Shown piece by piece: positions 8,166 to 17,609 of a stretch of 64,000 bases of DNA. How positions within the stretch are numbered: the stretch's first letter is position 1; each line of letters opens with the position of its first letter. Under the pieces are notes generated by a model that ran no database searches, had not been told where the DNA came from, and worked only from the letters and a program-made list of their open reading frames with translations. The position numbers were made by a program, and so were the translations under genes. The stretch is from Massilia eburnea (GTDB lineage Bacteria > Pseudomonadota > Gammaproteobacteria > Burkholderiales > Burkholderiaceae_D), in NCBI RefSeq assembly GCF_009720745.1, contig NZ_WNKX01000024.1:1-64000 (forward strand). The letters run 5' to 3'.

Positions 8166-9449
8166 ATGAAAAAACTGGTATTGGGGGGACTTGCCATGCT
8201 GATGGCCGGCAGCGCCATGGCGGCAACGGTGCAGGACGTGGCGGAGCGCTACCGCAAGCTGGCGCTGGCGATCGGCCAGCATGACAGCAGCTATGTCGAT
8301 GCCTATTACGGCCCGCCGGAACTGGAACAGCAGGCGGCGAAGAACAAGCAAAGCCTGGCTTCGATCAAGTCGGACGTGGCGCTGGCGCAGCGCGACATCG
8401 CGCAGCAAAAGGCCCGCGACGCCGACGAGGCGCTGCGCATCGAATTCCTGTCCAAGCAGCTGAAGGCTATGCATGCCCGCGTCGAGATGCTGGAAGGCCG
8501 CAAGTTCAGCTTCGACGAAGAGACCGCGCTGCTGTATGACGCGGTGACCCCGCACCACGACCGCGCCTATTACATGGCGCTGGTGGCGCAGGTGGACAAA
8601 CTGCTGCCCGGGACCGAGCCGCTGCCGGAACGCCTGAAGGCCTTCCGCGCCAAACTGGTGATCCCGAAAGACAAGCTGAAGGCGGTATTCGACGCATCGA
8701 TCGCGGCCTGCCGCGAGCGCACGGCGGCCTTCATGGAGCTGCCGAAGAACGAAAGCTTTGTGCTGGAATTCGTGACCAACAAGCCATGGTCCGGCTATAA
8801 CTGGTACAAGGGCAATGCGCACAGCCTGATCCAGATCAACACCGAATTCCCGATCTATATCGACCGTGCGGTGGACCTGGGCTGCCACGAAGGCTATCCC
8901 GGCCACCACGTCTACAATGCCTTGCTGGAGCAGTCGCTGGTCAAACAGCGCAACTGGGTGGAGTTCAGCGTGTACCCGCTGTTCTCGCCGATGTCGCTGA
9001 TTGCCGAGGGCAGCGCGAACTATGGCATCGAGATGGCTTTCCCCGATGAGGAGCGCCTCGCTTTTGAGCAGAAGGTGCTGTACCCGCTGGCGGGCCTGGA
9101 TCCGGCGCTGGCGCCGCAATATGCACAGCTATTGAAGCTGCTGGGTAAGCTGAGCTACTCCGACAACGATGCGGCGCAAGCCTACCTGGAAGGGAAATGG
9201 ACCCGCGAGCAAACCATCGAGTGGCTGGTGAATGTGTCGCTGTACCCGCCGGAGAAATCGGCGCAGCGCCTATCCTTCTATGACGCCAATCGCGGCTACG
9301 TGATCAACTACAACCTGGGCAAGGACATGGTCAAGGCCTGGACTGAAAAACATGTGACGGCCACCGATCCGGCGGCCGCCCGCAAGCAGCGCTGGGAAGC
9401 ATTCAAGAGTTTGCTCTCGTCGCCGCGCCTGCCTTCCGGTCTTCGCTAG
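8166..9449 (+). CDS. Periplasmic DUF885-family metallopeptidase-like protein
   Basis: 427 residues with signal peptide MKKLVLGGLAMLMAGSAMAA. The zinc motif is HEGYPGHH near residue 241, the HExxPGH form typical of DUF885. A second conserved block is SLIAEGSANYGIEMAFP, supplying a probable third ligand. A long charged helical stretch (about 60-115) precedes the catalytic half. RBS GTAGGGGAGACACG. Substrate unknown. It stands alone downstream of the kinase with 41 bp between. Confidence 0.8.
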   Translation: MKKLVLGGLAMLMAGSAMAATVQDVAERYRKLALAIGQHDSSYVDAYYGPPELEQQAAKNKQSLASIKSDVALAQRDIAQQKARDADEALRIEFLSKQLKAMHARVEMLEGRKFSFDEETALLYDAVTPHHDRAYYMALVAQVDKLLPGTEPLPERLKAFRAKLVIPKDKLKAVFDASIAACRERTAAFMELPKNESFVLEFVTNKPWSGYNWYKGNAHSLIQINTEFPIYIDRAVDLGCHEGYPGHHVYNALLEQSLVKQRNWVEFSVYPLFSPMSLIAEGSANYGIEMAFPDEERLAFEQKVLYPLAGLDPALAPQYAQLLKLLGKLSYSDNDAAQAYLEGKWTREQTIEWLVNVSLYPPEKSAQRLSFYDANRGYVINYNLGKDMVKAWTEKHVTATDPAAARKQRWEAFKSLLSSPRLPSGLR

Positions 9450-9451
9450 GC

Positions 9452-9748
9452 TTAAGCAGCTTTCTTGGAGCTCAGGCATTCCTTCATGAATGCCTTGCGC
9501 TCATCGCCCTTCTTGCCTGCCGCGTCGGCGTTGCAGGTCTTCATCTTGTCCTGCTGCGTCGCCGGCGCGGCAGGCTTTGCGCTCAGGCATTGCTTCATGA
9601 AGGCTTTGCGCTCATCGCCTTTCTTGCCTTCCGCTTCCTTATTGCAGGTCGTCATCTTCATTTGCTGGGGAGTCTTCGCCGGAGCCGGGTCCGCGGCAAA
9701 GGCAGCGGAACAAGACAGGGCCAGCACAGCAATGATCAGTTTTTTCAT
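9452..9748 (-). CDS. PsiF-repeat exported protein
   Basis: 98 residues; signal peptide MKKLIIAVLALSCSAAFAAD. Two copies of the PsiF repeat follow: MTTCNKEAEGKKGDERKAFM and MKTCNADAAGKKGDERKAFM, each with a C-x(n)-C pair completed by QCLS / ECLS. The family is named for the phosphate-starvation-induced gene of E. coli; its role is unknown. The GAGGAA ribosome site before the ATG at 9748 supports this start over an upstream one. It converges on the DUF885 gene. Confidence 0.85.
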   Translation of the reverse strand: MKKLIIAVLALSCSAAFAADPAPAKTPQQMKMTTCNKEAEGKKGDERKAFMKQCLSAKPAAPATQQDKMKTCNADAAGKKGDERKAFMKECLSSKKAA

Positions 9749-9852
9749 GGGCGGTTCCTCGTAACAGTTGGGTTGGTCTGCGCTTGTAACTATACATAGT
9801 TTTTGGCGGGCAAACACCTATAGTGTAAGTAGCTCTTCTGAAGGAGATTGCC

Positions 9853-10101
9853 ATGAGCCGCAAATTCATCGATTGCCGGGAATTCCCCGGCGACACCTAT
9901 TGCAGCGTTGCTATTTCGGCAGACAGCGAAGACGAACTGATTGAGATCGCCGTGCAGCATGCCATTTCGGCCCACAAGCATGCGGACAGCCCGGAACTGC
10001 GCAGCGCCATCCGCAGCATGATGCATGACGGCATGCCGCCGGAACATGTGATGCCCCCCGGCGCCAGCACGGGCGCAGCGGAAAGCGCACACCGGCACTA
10101 A
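9853..10101 (+). CDS. DUF1059-like small protein
   Basis: 82 residues, cytosolic. MSRKFIDCREFPGDTYCSVA and ISADSEDELIEIAVQHAISA match the small DUF1059 fold, whose members carry a Cys near residue 8 and a His in the helix (VQHAISAHKH). A clear AAGGAG site lies before the ATG. Function is not known. The final codons overlap the stop of the convergent gene by 4 bp. Confidence 0.8.
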   Translation: MSRKFIDCREFPGDTYCSVAISADSEDELIEIAVQHAISAHKHADSPELRSAIRSMMHDGMPPEHVMPPGASTGAAESAHRH

Positions 10102-11255
10102 GCCGCGCGCGCCGCAGTAGGCTGGGCTTCCAGGTAGCGGATCAGGTCGCGGCCCAGCACGCGCAGGCGTGCCGTGTCGACCTGGCGTTTTTTATAGGCG
10201 TCATGGCTGGCTGGACCTTCCAGCGTGCGGCCATGGCTGGCCTTGTCCATCAGCTGGATTTCATATTCGAAGAAGAAGCCGACGTCATAGTCCGGGCCGC
10301 TTGTCGCCGGATCGTCCGACGGCACGTGGATCATCTTGCGCACGGTGACCTGGATGCTATTGAAGCCGGCGCCGCTGTGCGGGTTGTCGGCGCGCGTCTG
10401 CGGCGAGGATATCTCCATCATTTCCGCATCCATTTTTTGCAGCAGTTCGGCCGGATAGCCGTCGGCGGCTTCCAGCAGGCAGCGGTATTGGGTGAACACT
10501 TCCTTGGCCGCTTCCATGTCGAGCAAGGTGTTGCGGGTGCGCTGGGAATCGACGTTGGTCACCGAAATTACATGCGCGCGCTGCAGGGTGCGCAGGGCCA
10601 GCAGGCATTCAAAACGGGTGTTGAACACCATGCGCACGCCAAGGTGGTCGAAGATGTCGGCTGCCAGGTAGGCGGCTTTTTGCAGCAGCTTGAGCAGGAT
10701 GCTGGCGCGGCTCTTGTTGTTCTTGCGGTCAAAGTGCAGCAAAGGCAGGCAAATCTCGCCATCGCTCAGGTAATGCTGGCCATCTTCTTCGCGGATCACC
10801 TCATCCAGGCTGGCAAAAACCTGCTGGCGGATGGTGTTGAAATAGCGCAGTTTGAGGTTGTTATCGATGTAGAAAACGCCATGCATCACCTTCAGCACGG
10901 CGCAGGACCACATGCGGCGCAGTTCGACCTGCTCGTTGCCGTGCAGGGAGGCGAATACCAGCAAGTCCAGCGGGTCTTCCGGCAGCCGCACTTCCGCCGG
11001 GATCAGGGCTGCTTGTTCGGGTGTCAGGAAGGTGGTGCACACGAAGTCGAGCGCTTCACCGTGGGCTTTGGCGATCACTTCGCAGGCATGCGGATTGTCG
11101 ATGTCGAAGCCGTATTCGCGCACGAATTCGCGCGCGTCGTGATGGTTGCGCAGGGCCAGTCCACCGAGGTCGATTGCCGACACGCCGGATGCGATGGCAT
11201 TCAGGTAAGTCCAGTTCAGGGAAAACTTGCCCTGGCACTTTAGTGATGGATGCAT
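10098..11255 (-). CDS. Conserved hypothetical protein, TIGR04552-like
   Basis: 385 residues, no signal peptide or membrane helix. Blocks such as LDLLVFASLHGNEQVELRRM, WSCAVLKVMHGVFYIDNN and IFDHLGVRMVFNTRFECLLA recall a family of unknown function (TIGR04552 type) that has been compared with RelA/SpoT-like nucleotidyltransferases; I hold this assignment loosely. The tail (FFEYEIQLMDKAS) also resembles the beta-strand order of such folds. Stands alone, with a 140-bp AT-rich upstream region before the divergent DUF805 gene. Confidence 0.6.
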   Translation of the reverse strand: MHPSLKCQGKFSLNWTYLNAIASGVSAIDLGGLALRNHHDAREFVREYGFDIDNPHACEVIAKAHGEALDFVCTTFLTPEQAALIPAEVRLPEDPLDLLVFASLHGNEQVELRRMWSCAVLKVMHGVFYIDNNLKLRYFNTIRQQVFASLDEVIREEDGQHYLSDGEICLPLLHFDRKNNKSRASILLKLLQKAAYLAADIFDHLGVRMVFNTRFECLLALRTLQRAHVISVTNVDSQRTRNTLLDMEAAKEVFTQYRCLLEAADGYPAELLQKMDAEMMEISSPQTRADNPHSGAGFNSIQVTVRKMIHVPSDDPATSGPDYDVGFFFEYEIQLMDKASHGRTLEGPASHDAYKKRQVDTARLRVLGRDLIRYLEAQPTAARAA

Positions 11256-11396
11256 GGTAAGGAAAGTATTGCAGCGTTGGGTGCATGCCGCAAGGTGAGG
11301 TGTTGTTTGCAGATCGTACTTGTGTGTTACTAAATAACTAATGTAAGATTTTCTCGGTGGTAACTTTTATAACGAAATAATTAGACAGGAACGACC

Positions 11397-11954
11397 GTGA
11401 CCAATCCGTATTCCATGCCGCAAGCAGAGCTGACCGAAACCGTCGGCGACGAAACCTATGAACCGAAGTTTTTTGCCCTTGATGGCCGTATTGGCCGCGT
11501 GCGCTACTGGGCGTACAGCATTGGCTGGGGTTTGCTGATACTGCCGGTGATTATCCTGACCACCGGCCTGGGCGCATTGACCGGCTCCTTCAGTAATTCT
11601 GCCGGCGCCGGCGGCCTGATCGGCATGGGGATCAGCTATTTGTTGTCCACTGCTATTGGGATTCTGCTGGCACGCCGCCGTCTGGCGGACCTGGGGCAAA
11701 CGCGTTGGTTGGCAGCGTTGATGGCGGTCCCCTACTTGAATGGACTTTTCGGGCTATACCTGCTGTTCGCACCAGGCGACGTGGACTCCAATGAGTACGG
11801 CCCGGCACCAGAAGCGAATTCGACGGGCGTGAAATTGCTGGCCTGGATTCCGGCTGTTCTGTTCATCCTCGGTATCGTTGCCGCCATCGCCATCCCGGCA
11901 TATTCCGGCTACGCAGCCAAGGCACGCGCCGCACAAATGAGTAATGGCCAGTAA
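11397..11954 (+). CDS. DUF805 inner-membrane protein
   Basis: 185 residues, GTG start with AGGAACG upstream. The hallmark DUF805 motif is FALDGRIGRVRYWAYSIGWG, followed by membrane helices at about 38-60, 72-95 and 140-165. A conserved ARRRLADLGQTRWLA links two helices. The last helix, GIVAAIAIPAYSGYAAKARA, looks like a type IV pilin N-terminal segment, an odd but recurrent feature of this family. Function unknown. A second DUF805 gene follows directly. Confidence 0.85.
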   Translation: MTNPYSMPQAELTETVGDETYEPKFFALDGRIGRVRYWAYSIGWGLLILPVIILTTGLGALTGSFSNSAGAGGLIGMGISYLLSTAIGILLARRRLADLGQTRWLAALMAVPYLNGLFGLYLLFAPGDVDSNEYGPAPEANSTGVKLLAWIPAVLFILGIVAAIAIPAYSGYAAKARAAQMSNGQ

Positions 11955-11957
11955 TTG

Positions 11958-12452
11958 ATGCAAAACCCTTACGCCGCGCCGCAGGCGGGCCTCGAGTTTC
12001 CGCTCGAAGCTGCCGGCGCGACGCGGCTGTTTGCATGGAATAGCCGTATTGGACGTGCGCGCTTCGTGGCGTACACCTTTGCCGGCCTGGTGTTCGCGGT
12101 TTTCTATTTTGCGGCCGTGGGCGCCGTTGGCAGGGCGCTCGATAGGTACTACATCCCTGGTGACATGGCCGTGTGGGGGCACATGGCGATCGTGTTTCTG
12201 GCGCCTGTGCTGGCCCTGGTGAATGCGACGCGCCGCCGCCTGCACGATTTCGATGTCAGTGCCTGGTGGGCTCTATTCCTGCTGTTCCCAATCTTCCAGT
12301 TTGTTTTCCTGATCTACCTGCTGGTGGCTCCAGGCACACCGAACGCCAATCGGTTTGGGCCGGTGCCGCCGCCCACTGAGCGCAGCGTCTTGGCTGCGGC
12401 GGTGCTGGGCGGTCTGGCCTTGCTGTGGCTTACAGTGCTCCGCTCTCCTTGA
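11958..12452 (+). CDS. DUF805 inner-membrane protein, second copy
   Basis: 164 residues; starts 4 bp after the stop of its neighbour. It shares the leader MQNPYAAPQAGLE with the first copy's MTNPYSMPQAELT, and the RIGRARFVAYTFAG motif, so the pair arose by duplication. Four hydrophobic segments, with ATRRRLHDFDVSAWWALFLL between. The pilin-like C-terminus of the first copy is absent. Its 3' end overlaps the convergent DUF58 gene by 23 bp. Confidence 0.8.
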   Translation: MQNPYAAPQAGLEFPLEAAGATRLFAWNSRIGRARFVAYTFAGLVFAVFYFAAVGAVGRALDRYYIPGDMAVWGHMAIVFLAPVLALVNATRRRLHDFDVSAWWALFLLFPIFQFVFLIYLLVAPGTPNANRFGPVPPPTERSVLAAAVLGGLALLWLTVLRSP

Positions 12453-13734
12453 TATCGAGGTAGCGGTTGAGGAGGGCGCTGGCCAACTGTTCGGGCGCGA
12501 CGTCGACCAGGTGGCCGGCGCGCAGGCCGAGGCGGCGGATGGCTTCCTGGCGCTGTTGCAGGTAATGCTCGCTGGCGGCCAGGCGCAAGGCGTCGTCGAA
12601 GCCGTTCACCGGTGCGGTGCTGGCGGCATCCAGCGCGCGCTCGCGCAGGCTGGCGCACATCACCAGGTGGCGCGAGGACAGCAGGTCCACGGCCTGGCGC
12701 AAGGCCACATCATCTTCGTCGCGCACGTTCGTTACCAGCACCACAAAGGCGCGGCGGCCCAGGCGGTTCAGCAAGTCGTTGGCGGCGCGCAGGTAGTCGG
12801 GTGCGGCTTCGCCCGGCTGCAGGTCGTACACGCCGGCCAGCGTGCGGTCCAGGCCTATGCGGCCCTTGGCTGGCGGCAGCCAGCGGTTGTCCACGCCGAA
12901 ACTCATCAAACCCACGGCATCGCCCTGCTTGCCGGCCACGAAGGCCAGCGTCAGTACGGCGTACAAGGCATGGTCGAAGTGGCTGGTGTCGCCGTCGCGC
13001 GCCAGCATGCGGCGGCCGGTGTCGAGCAGGAATACCACCTGCTGGTCGCGTTCGAGCTGGTATTCGCGGCTGATCGGCTTGCGGTGGCGCGCCGTGGCTT
13101 TCCAATCAATCGAGCGCAGGCTGTCGCCGCGCCGGTACTCGCGCAGCTGGCGGAAATCGGTGCCTTCGCCGCGCTGGCGCTTGACCAGCGAACCGGCGGT
13201 GGGCGCCTGGCGGTCGGTGGCGCGCAGGGCTTGTCCCAGCAGGCGCGCCACATCGGGGAAGACCTTGGCCGTTTGCTGCGGGCCGATGCGGTGGGTCGCT
13301 TGCCACAGGCCGAGCGGGCCGGCGATGCGCAGCCACGGCGTGCCGAATTCGCCGTCGCCGCGCTCCAATGGGCGTACGCGGTAGGCTATGGTGGAGAAGG
13401 CGCCCGGCGCCAGCCGCGTTGCGTGCGGCATGCCTTCCAGTTCCCAGCCCGCCGGGTAATCGTCGAACACGTCGAGCTGCAACGGCGCCGCGCCTTCGTT
13501 GTGGACGGTCAGGCGCACGTCGTGCCAGGCGCCGACAGGCAGCACGCCGGCCAGCTGGCGCTCGGCGCGCAAGGCGGGCCGGCGGCGCGCCAGCAGGGCG
13601 TCGGCGCCGGCCGCCAGCAGCAGAGCGCCGCCCAGCACCTGCCAGGGCAGCTGCAACTGCGGCCACACGCTGGCAGGCACGCCAAGCGCGGTCAGCCCCA
13701 GCAGGGCGTGGAACATACGGCGGGTTGGCTTCAT
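12430..13734 (-). CDS. DUF58 domain protein (MoxR-associated, vWA-like)
   Basis: 434 residues. Two hydrophobic segments at the N-terminus (about 8-45) anchor it. The DUF58 signature is FRQLREYRRGDSLRSIDWKA (about 200-220), then ISREYQLERDQQVVFLLDTG, a vWA/MIDAS-like strand. DUF58 proteins act with MoxR AAA+ ATPases as putative adaptors in metal insertion or complex assembly. Its ATG overlaps the moxR-type stop by one base (TGATG), so translation is coupled. Last gene of the operon. Confidence 0.88.
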   Translation of the reverse strand: MKPTRRMFHALLGLTALGVPASVWPQLQLPWQVLGGALLLAAGADALLARRRPALRAERQLAGVLPVGAWHDVRLTVHNEGAAPLQLDVFDDYPAGWELEGMPHATRLAPGAFSTIAYRVRPLERGDGEFGTPWLRIAGPLGLWQATHRIGPQQTAKVFPDVARLLGQALRATDRQAPTAGSLVKRQRGEGTDFRQLREYRRGDSLRSIDWKATARHRKPISREYQLERDQQVVFLLDTGRRMLARDGDTSHFDHALYAVLTLAFVAGKQGDAVGLMSFGVDNRWLPPAKGRIGLDRTLAGVYDLQPGEAAPDYLRAANDLLNRLGRRAFVVLVTNVRDEDDVALRQAVDLLSSRHLVMCASLRERALDAASTAPVNGFDDALRLAASEHYLQQRQEAIRRLGLRAGHLVDVAPEQLASALLNRYLDIKESGAL

Positions 13735-14738
13735 CAGTTGCGCGGCGCGGCGACGGATTCGATCAGGGCGGCCAGCACGTCGTCCGCGCTCAGGCCATCG
13801 AGTTCGCTTTCCGGCGACAATGCAATGCGGTGGCGCAGCACGGGCAGGCTGGCTTTCTTGATGTCGTCCGGGGTGGCGTAATCGCGGCCGCCCATCAGGG
13901 CCATGGCGCGCGCCAGGCGGATCAAGGCGATGCTGCCGCGCGGGCCGGCGCCGACAGATACGCCGGGCCATTGGCGCGTTGCGCGCACCATGCGCACGGC
14001 GTAGTTGGCGACGGCGTCGTCGACGCGGATGCGCGCCACCAGCTGCTGCAGGGCGACCAGGGTTTCCGGCTTGATCAGGGTGCGCACCTGGGCCACTTCC
14101 AGCGAATCGCCGACGCGGTCCTGGGTCACGGCCAGCAGCATCGCGGTTTCTTCCTTCTCGCTCGGATAGGCGATTTGCGCCTTGATCAGGAAGCGGTCCA
14201 ATTGCGCCTCCGGCAGCGGGTAGGTGCCTTCGCTTTCCAGCGGATTCTGGGTCGCCAGCACCATGAAGGGGGCGGCCAGCGTATGTGCTTCGCCTTCAAT
14301 GGTGACCTGGCGTTCCTGCATCGCTTCCAGCAGCGCGGATTGGGTCTTGGCCGGCGCGCGGTTGATTTCGTCGGCCAGCAGCAGGTGGGTGAACACCGGG
14401 CCCTTGCGGATGCTGAAGGTCTGCTGGCGCTGGTCGAACACGGCGTGGCCCATCACGTCGGCCGGCATCAGGTCTGGCGTGAACTGGATGCGCGAGAAGT
14501 CGCCGGAGAAGGTCTTGGCCAGCGCCTTGACCAGCAGGGTCTTGCCCAGTCCTGGCACGCCTTCCAGCAGCACGTGGCCGCCCGCCAGGCAGCAGGCCAG
14601 TACCTGCTCCACGACTGCCTGCTGGCCGACGATGGCGCGTCCGATTTCCTCGCGCAGCTTCTGCACGATGTCGACTGCTTGCGACAGGCGATCGGCCGGG
14701 ATGGCGTTGTTGGTTGGGGTGGACATGCTATCGCTCAT
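13734..14738 (-). CDS. MoxR-family AAA+ ATPase
   Basis: 334 residues. Walker A is EGVPGLGKTLLVKALA, Walker B is LLLADEINRAPAKTQSALLE, sensor 1 lies in MVLATQNPLESEGTYPLPEA, and GPRGSIALIRLARAMALMGG is in the lid. These are the standard MoxR blocks. The ATPase probably remodels or loads partners with the DUF58 protein encoded next. It overlaps the upstream DUF4350 gene by 11 bp. Confidence 0.93.
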   Translation of the reverse strand: MSDSMSTPTNNAIPADRLSQAVDIVQKLREEIGRAIVGQQAVVEQVLACCLAGGHVLLEGVPGLGKTLLVKALAKTFSGDFSRIQFTPDLMPADVMGHAVFDQRQQTFSIRKGPVFTHLLLADEINRAPAKTQSALLEAMQERQVTIEGEAHTLAAPFMVLATQNPLESEGTYPLPEAQLDRFLIKAQIAYPSEKEETAMLLAVTQDRVGDSLEVAQVRTLIKPETLVALQQLVARIRVDDAVANYAVRMVRATRQWPGVSVGAGPRGSIALIRLARAMALMGGRDYATPDDIKKASLPVLRHRIALSPESELDGLSADDVLAALIESVAAPRN

Positions 14739-16020
14739 GGTGGGCTCGCAATTGTTGGAGTATGGAGATCTGTCGTGTGAAATCGGCGGCGCGCGCGGCA
14801 GGTGCGCCCAGCAGGGCGTCGCTCACCAGCGCTTCCGGCAGTTGGGTCAGGCGCGCCAGGCGGCGTGCGCGTTCGTTGCCGTCCAGGGCGTGCAGTTCCG
14901 GCAGGCGGCGCAGCAACTGCTGCAGCGTGCGTTTGCGCACCGCTTCCAGCAGCAGGATGCGGCCTTGCGGCAGCTTCCACAGCCAGCGGCCGCTGGCTTC
15001 GATATGTTCGATCAGGGCGCGCCGCACGCTGTCGCCTGCCGGCAGCAGCGGGCCGAAACGGCGGGTGGCGTTCCAGGTCCAGAGCAGCAGCAGGGCGGCC
15101 AGGCCAAGCAGCACCGGGCGGCAGTGTTGCCACAGCCAGGCGGCCCAGCTGACGGTTTCGTTGTGCTGCACTACCAGGACCGGCGCTGTGGGGCCGCTTT
15201 GCGCGGCCAGCAGGAGCAGCAGCTCGCCGTGGTCGAACTGGCGCAGGCCCTGATTGTCGAAATAGCTTTCCACCCGGTCGGAAGCGACCATCGCCACTTT
15301 GCCCTTTCCTTCGGCGTAGACCAGGACGGACAGTTCAAGGGTGTCGCCCCACAACGGCGCTGGGCCCTTGCCTTCGAAGCGCTGCAGGCTGTCTTCCTGG
15401 CGGCGCAGTTCGATGGTGTTGGCGGCGCCGGGCGCGTTCAGGCAGACCAGGTGGGCGGGCGGTTCCGGCTCATCGTCGTCCTCCTCCTCATCTTCGTCCT
15501 TCTTGGCTTTGCGGGCTGCCGCCAGCTTTGCGCGGCGCTTGGCTTCCAGCGGGTCCAGGCGGCAGGCTTCATCCACACGCGTGCGGCCCGACATGGCGAC
15601 GCCGAAGTGTTTGCCCATCGGGTCTGGCAGCTGTTCGCTGATGACCTCAGGCTTGTCGGCCTTGTCGTCGGAGTTCTGCACCCAGCCCGGCGTCATGATC
15701 AGGGTATTGCCGCGCTTGACCCAGTCCAGCAGCAGCCTGGCCTGGCGTTCATCCGGCTGGCGCGCATAAGGTGACAGCAGCAGCACACCGTCAGGCAACT
15801 GGTTCAGCAACTGGTAGTTGAGCATGGGTTCGAGCCGCACCTTGTGGCCGCTCGCTTCCAGCAGGCGCGTTGCGGCCAGCATCGGGTTCTTGACCTGCTC
15901 ATCGGAGAAGTGAACCTGGCCGCGCCAGACCTTGTGGAAGAACAGATTCCATAATTCGTAGCCGCCGCCGGCCAGCAGCGCCAGGGCCAGCACGATCAGG
16001 AGGGAGTAGCGCCGTTTCAT
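14728..16020 (-). CDS. DUF4350 domain membrane protein
   Basis: 430 residues from the ATG at 16020, which overlaps the DUF4129 stop by 4 bp. One N-terminal helix (LLIVLALALLAGGGYELWNL) and one near residue 285 (HCRPVLLGLAALLLLWTW) bracket a large periplasmic domain. That domain begins with a GATase-like fold typical of DUF4350 (LLLSPYARQPDERQARLLLD; NTLIMTPGWV) and is broken by an acidic insert (KKDEDEEEDDDEPEPP). The helical C-terminal region is cytosolic. Function unknown, but it is a constant partner of MoxR/DUF58 systems in this lineage. Confidence 0.82.
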   Translation of the reverse strand: MKRRYSLLIVLALALLAGGGYELWNLFFHKVWRGQVHFSDEQVKNPMLAATRLLEASGHKVRLEPMLNYQLLNQLPDGVLLLSPYARQPDERQARLLLDWVKRGNTLIMTPGWVQNSDDKADKPEVISEQLPDPMGKHFGVAMSGRTRVDEACRLDPLEAKRRAKLAAARKAKKDEDEEEDDDEPEPPAHLVCLNAPGAANTIELRRQEDSLQRFEGKGPAPLWGDTLELSVLVYAEGKGKVAMVASDRVESYFDNQGLRQFDHGELLLLLAAQSGPTAPVLVVQHNETVSWAAWLWQHCRPVLLGLAALLLLWTWNATRRFGPLLPAGDSVRRALIEHIEASGRWLWKLPQGRILLLEAVRKRTLQQLLRRLPELHALDGNERARRLARLTQLPEALVSDALLGAPAARAADFTRQISILQQLRAHHER

Positions 16021-17609
16021 GCTGCCTCGCGATCGAAATGAGCCTGCCAGCTGCCGCACAGCGCAGACACGGTGTCGCTGGCCGGCCAGCGCGCGCCGTA
16101 CGCTGCGTTCAGCCACAAGGTGGTGGCCTGGTCGGCCAGCGCCAGGCTGGCGTTATCCAGCTTGCCTGCCGCGTGTGCGTTGCGCGCGTGCGCCAGGCAT
16201 TCGCCTTCGGTGTCGCCCTGGTGCAGGGTGAGCGACTGGCGGCTGACCAGGCGCGATAGCGTGGCGCGATAGAGCAGGGCCAGCGCGGCACGCTGCTGCC
16301 CTTGCTGCCACAGCGCGCGCACGGCGCTGGCGACGTCTTCCGGCAAACTCTCTTCGCGGATATCGAGGCCGCCGACTTCGGTGGCCAGTTTTGGCACGTG
16401 CGAGGACGAGAAATTGAAGCGCAGCGGCGCTGCGTAACGCCACAGCAGCCACACCACCAGGGCGATCGCCCCGATGATCACGCCGACCTTGAACACGCCG
16501 GCGAGGATGGCGGCCAGCCAGCGCGGCAGCAGGGGTTTGGATTTGTCCTTTTTCTTTTCTTCTTCCGGCGGCACGCGCAATTCCCATTCCTCTTCGCAGC
16601 GGTAGCCGCGCAAGTCGGTGTGTGCATAGACCTGGTCGAGCTGGCGCCGCACTTGCGCCTGTTCCGGCGAGAGGTCGGGGCCGCGGCCATTGCCTTCAGC
16701 CATCAGGTCCTTGGGCGGGGCGCAGTGCTGCGGGGCGGCGCCGGCGGCGGTTGCGGGAACCGGCTCGGCAGCCTGCACCGGCGGCGGCATGCCCAGCATG
16801 GCCATGGCCAGCAGCGGCGCCGCCATCAGCAGCGCGGCGGCATGGCGTGCCGTGGGACGGGCAGCTGGTGCGCGCAGCTGGCGCAGCACGATCTCCAGGT
16901 CCCAGGCTTCCAGCGTGGCGCGGCGATTCAGGTAAAGCGTGAAAGTGCAGGCCGTGTAGATCGGTCCGATCACAGCGGCGGCCAGGCACCAGGCGCCGGT
17001 GGCCAGGGCCGCCTGCAGCGCCGCATGGTCCTGCATATCGAAGAGGGCAAAGGGATTGGGCGTGGCGGCAGGCAGGAACAGGCTGACCAGGGCAAGCATG
17101 CCGAACATCAGCACCATTTCAAAGGTTGAGCAGGTGCCGCCGAACATCAGGGCCGCGCCGCCGGTGCCGTTGCGCGCAATGGTGGCGCGGCGTGCGGTGG
17201 CGGACTTGCCGCGCGCCTGCTCCAGAACCCACACCGGCTGGTGCAGGCCGCGACCGGCCATGAAGGGGCGCCACCAGGTCAGCATGCGGAACCAGCCGCC
17301 GCCCAGTTCGTGCGGCCAGGCGCGCAAGGCGGCGCGCCAGCTGGTTTGTTCACCGAACACCTGGCGTGCGAGCACGTGCAGCGGGGCCCGTTCCAGCAGG
17401 GGGCGCAGCCACCATGGCAGCAGCCAGCCGTAAATGGCGCCCGGCCAGTGCCAGCTGATCAGCACCGCCACCACCGACAGCGGAATCCAGAGCGCCAGCC
17501 AGGCCAGCCACACGTCGGCGCCGCCGGCGTGCAGCAGGGCGAAGCCAAGGTCCAGGCCTTGGGCATTGCTGCGCGGGCGCAGGTCCAGGCGCAGCTTATC
17601 GAGTTGCAT
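16017..17609 (-). CDS. DUF4129 domain membrane protein
   Basis: 530 residues from the ATG at 17609. Several membrane helices lie in the first 270 residues and one near 395 (VGVIIGAIALVVWLLWRYAA). The C-terminal about 130 residues hold the DUF4129 part (AVRALWQQGQQRAALALLYR; SRLVSRQSLTLHQGDTEGEC). The tail is soluble. Overlaps the SpoIIM-type gene by 14 bp and the DUF4350 gene by 4 bp, so it is inside a coupled operon. Confidence 0.82.
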   Translation of the reverse strand: MQLDKLRLDLRPRSNAQGLDLGFALLHAGGADVWLAWLALWIPLSVVAVLISWHWPGAIYGWLLPWWLRPLLERAPLHVLARQVFGEQTSWRAALRAWPHELGGGWFRMLTWWRPFMAGRGLHQPVWVLEQARGKSATARRATIARNGTGGAALMFGGTCSTFEMVLMFGMLALVSLFLPAATPNPFALFDMQDHAALQAALATGAWCLAAAVIGPIYTACTFTLYLNRRATLEAWDLEIVLRQLRAPAARPTARHAAALLMAAPLLAMAMLGMPPPVQAAEPVPATAAGAAPQHCAPPKDLMAEGNGRGPDLSPEQAQVRRQLDQVYAHTDLRGYRCEEEWELRVPPEEEKKKDKSKPLLPRWLAAILAGVFKVGVIIGAIALVVWLLWRYAAPLRFNFSSSHVPKLATEVGGLDIREESLPEDVASAVRALWQQGQQRAALALLYRATLSRLVSRQSLTLHQGDTEGECLAHARNAHAAGKLDNASLALADQATTLWLNAAYGARWPASDTVSALCGSWQAHFDREAA